Source: Streptomyces phaeofaciens
GTDB lineage: Bacteria; Actinomycetota; Actinomycetes; Streptomycetales; Streptomycetaceae
NCBI RefSeq assembly: GCF_014648915.1
Contig: NZ_BMSA01000012.1
Span: forward strand, 186,001-250,000
DNA length: 64,000 nucleotides
Direction of reading: 5' to 3'
Shown here: in pieces, positions 62,123 to 64,000 of the stretch
Layout: each line of letters starts with the position of its first letter
Position numbering within the stretch: the stretch's first letter is position 1
Translations under genes and position numbers: made by a program
The notes under the pieces: model-generated
Databases searched by the model: none
Told to the model about the DNA's origin: nothing
What the model saw: only the letters and a program-made list of their open reading frames with translations

Positions 62123-63003
62123 CATCGACGACGGACACGACCGGGCACCCGGACGTCGACGAGATCGCCGACCTCACCGAGGGCCTGCTCGCCCCGTCCC
62201 GGAGCGCCGATGTACGCCGGCACCTGGACGGCTGCGAGCCGTGCGCGGACGTCCACGCGTCGCTGGAGGAGATCCGTGGACTCCTCGGCACGCTCCCCGA
62301 ACCTCCCCGCATGCCGGACGACGTCGCCCAGCGCATCGACGCCGCCCTGGCGGAGGAGGCCCGAGCCGCCGCCGAGGCTTCAGGGACGACCGGCTCCCTG
62401 GCCGTGGCTCCGGCGGAGACAGCGCATGTTTCACGTGAAACAGCGGTGACGGCGGGCCGAACCGCGGGGCACCCCCGCACCTCCACCACCGGACCGGGCC
62501 GCAAGGATCGCAAGCGAGGCGGGCGCCGCAAGGTGGCCGTCCTGAGCGCCGCCCTCACCGCCGCCGCCCTGGGACTCGGCTCCGTCCTGGTGGCCTCCCT
62601 GACCGACAGCGGTGGCCCTGGAACCTCCGTGCTCGGTCAGCAGACCGCCACCGCGGATTCCTTCTCGGAGAGCACGCTGGAGCAGCAGGTCGCCGATCTC
62701 CTCGCCAAGGCGCAGGGCACCCAGACCTCCATGGGCATCCGGGGAGGACCGAGCGACGCCTCACCCAAGATCAAGAGTGAGCCCGTCGTGCCGCCCTGTG
62801 TACGCGAGGGCATCGACCAGAGCGACACGGCCGTCGCCACCGACGAAGGCACCTACCAGGGGAAGAACGCCGTGCTGGTCGTGCTCCCCGACGCGTCCGA
62901 CACCACCCGCGTCACCGCCTACCTGATGGACGCGACCTGCGTGAAGGATCCCTCCGTCGGCGCCGCCGAGGTGCTGCTGGAGAACTCCTACACGCGCCGC
63001 TGA
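62119..63003 (+). CDS. Zinc-finger transmembrane anti-sigma factor
   Basis: A 294-residue anti-sigma factor. The N-terminal ZAS motif HX3CX2C is His35, Cys39 and Cys42 (RRHLDGCEPC). One membrane helix is at about 138-160 (VAVLSAALTAAALGLGSVLVASL), followed by an extracytoplasmic domain with two Cys (PPCVREG, DATCVKD). GTG 62119 is translationally coupled to sigM. A perfect parS lies in the linker and encodes residues 103-108 (HVSRET). Confidence 0.9.
   Translation: MTSTTDTTGHPDVDEIADLTEGLLAPSRSADVRRHLDGCEPCADVHASLEEIRGLLGTLPEPPRMPDDVAQRIDAALAEEARAAAEASGTTGSLAVAPAETAHVSRETAVTAGRTAGHPRTSTTGPGRKDRKRGGRRKVAVLSAALTAAALGLGSVLVASLTDSGGPGTSVLGQQTATADSFSESTLEQQVADLLAKAQGTQTSMGIRGGPSDASPKIKSEPVVPPCVREGIDQSDTAVATDEGTYQGKNAVLVVLPDASDTTRVTAYLMDATCVKDPSVGAAEVLLENSYTRR
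62427..62442. other. parS site 13 (inside the anti-sigma coding sequence)
   Basis: Perfect TGTTTCACGTGAAACA at codons 103-108 of the anti-sigma gene, read as HVSRET. It is the only site wholly inside a gene. Confidence 0.95.
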
Positions 63004-63088
63004 CAGCCGACGCCTCGTCCCCGGTTCCCGCGGGAATCCGCACGGGTGTACCCGACCCGGGTCCCCTCTTCGTGTGCCCGGACACACT

Positions 63089-63116
63089 GGGAATGCACGC
63101 CCCTTAGGATCCGTTG
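63089..63116 (+). promoter_or_regulatory. SigR promoter of trxB
   Basis: GGGAAT (63089-63094), an 18-bp spacer and GTTG (63113-63116) match the sigma-R (disulfide-stress) consensus GGGAAT-N18-GTT. It lies 69 bp upstream of the trxB start. trxBA control by SigR is established in S. coelicolor. Confidence 0.88.
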
Positions 63117-63184
63117 GGTGGGGTGAGAGTTCAGAGCAGCTCCCACCGGTCAAGCGATGCAGACCAGAGACGAGGAAACCCGCT

Positions 63185-64000
63185 GTGAGCGACGTCCGTA
63201 ACGTGATCATCATCGGCTCCGGGCCCGCCGGCTACACCGCGGCCCTGTACACCGCGCGCGCGTCGCTGAAGCCGCTGGTGTTCGAAGGTGCCGTCACCGC
63301 GGGCGGTGCACTGATGAACACCACCGAGGTGGAGAACTTCCCCGGCTTCCAGGACGGCATCATGGGCCCCGAGCTCATGGACAACATGCGCGCCCAGGCC
63401 GAGCGCTTCGGCGCCGAGCTGATCCCGGACGACATCGTCTCCGTCGACCTCTCCGGTGAGATCAAGACCGTCACCGACACGGCCGGCACGGTCCACCGGG
63501 CCAAGGCCGTCATCGTCACCACCGGCTCCCAGCACCGCAAGCTCGGTCTGCCGAACGAGGACGCCCTCTCCGGCCGCGGTGTCTCCTGGTGCGCCACGTG
63601 TGACGGGTTCTTCTTCAAGGACCAGGACATCGCCGTGATCGGCGGCGGCGACACCGCGATGGAGGAGGCCACCTTCCTGTCGCGCTTCGCCAAGTCGGTG
63701 ACGATCGTCCACCGCCGGGACACCCTGCGCGCCTCCAAGGCGATGCAGGAGCGTGCCTTCGCCGACCCGAAGATCAAGTTCGTCTGGGACAGCGAGGTCG
63801 CCGAGGTCCAGGGCGACCAGAAGCTGGCCGGGCTGAAGCTGCGCAACCTCAAGACCGGCGAGCTCACCGACCTTCCGGTGACGGGCCTGTTCATCGCCAT
63901 CGGCCACGACCCGCGCACCGAGCTGTTCAAGGGCCAGCTCGACCTGGACGAGGAGGGCTACCTCAAGGTCGCCGCCCCCTCCACGCGGACCAACGTGACC
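63185..64000 (+). CDS. trxB: Thioredoxin reductase (3' end outside window)
   Basis: FAD- and NADPH-dependent reductase of thioredoxin. 272 codons are visible and the gene runs off the right edge. It begins VSDVRNVIIIGSGPAGYTAAL (FAD-binding GxGxxG). It has the redox pair CATC at Cys136 and Cys139 and the NADPH motif IGGGDTAMEEA. The GTG at 63185 follows GAGGAAACCCGCT. It is expressed from a SigR promoter. trxA is expected next, beyond the window. Confidence 0.97.
   Translation, partial: MSDVRNVIIIGSGPAGYTAALYTARASLKPLVFEGAVTAGGALMNTTEVENFPGFQDGIMGPELMDNMRAQAERFGAELIPDDIVSVDLSGEIKTVTDTAGTVHRAKAVIVTTGSQHRKLGLPNEDALSGRGVSWCATCDGFFFKDQDIAVIGGGDTAMEEATFLSRFAKSVTIVHRRDTLRASKAMQERAFADPKIKFVWDSEVAEVQGDQKLAGLKLRNLKTGELTDLPVTGLFIAIGHDPRTELFKGQLDLDEEGYLKVAAPSTRTNVT

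Overview
The window is a high-GC (about 70%) actinobacterial chromosome segment, almost certainly Streptomyces. Genes are tightly packed, third codon positions are strongly G/C, GTG starts are frequent, and sporulation genes ssgR-ssgA are present. As far as I remember it, the order from cydABCD through thiC, ssgA, dnaB, rpsF-ssb-rpsR-rplI, ino1, pcnA, murJ and sigM to trxB matches the S. coelicolor SCO394x to SCO3890 block. That block lies on one flank of oriC, so oriC/parAB should lie a few kb beyond the right end. Thirteen ParB-binding (parS) palindromes in the window support this. I see no IS element, prophage, CRISPR array, tRNA or rRNA.

Layout, left to right. 1-2.1 kb: a HAD phosphatase and a secreted M23 peptidase. 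2.2-8.4 kb: the cytochrome bd operon cydA-cydB-cydCD on the minus strand under a perfect Rex operator. 8.5-17 kb: a PLP aminotransferase, a LacI regulator with a TTA codon, a metallophosphatase, a membrane protein, a DUF4241-like protein and a TerD-vWA fusion. 17-21 kb: a divergent HxlR regulator/quinone reductase pair and thiC with a TPP riboswitch. 21-26 kb: a YibE/F membrane protein, ssgA and ssgR, small membrane proteins and a cupin. 26-36 kb: ptpA with a Cys/Met-metabolism PLP enzyme, then LysR, Nudix, flavohaemoprotein, HAD, GNAT, MarR and serine hydrolase genes. 36-41 kb: dnaB, a MATE transporter and the rpsF-ssb-rpsR-rplI operon. 42-53 kb: FemX-like, alanine-racemase-like, glycosyltransferase and class A PBP genes, then padR-ino1, an MFS transporter and a small membrane protein. 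53-64 kb: pcnA/cca, a DUF6049-type membrane protein, murJ, a pseudokinase, sigM, its anti-sigma gene and the start of trxB.

The right third is mostly cell-wall synthesis (FemX, PBP, MurJ, pseudokinase, glycosyltransferase) mixed with replication, redox and sigma-factor genes. The pcnA-to-trxB order is also kept near oriC in Mycobacterium.

The least expected signals are sites that share sequence with something else. Two parS-like palindromes lie inside the expanded arm of the thiC TPP riboswitch. One parS supplies the first codons of cydCD, one lies inside the anti-sigma coding sequence, and several sit at the centres of terminator-like palindromes between convergent genes. A cluster of DnaA-box-like sequences lies between dnaB and the MATE gene. 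None of this could be tested by search or folding here; coordinates were read by eye.
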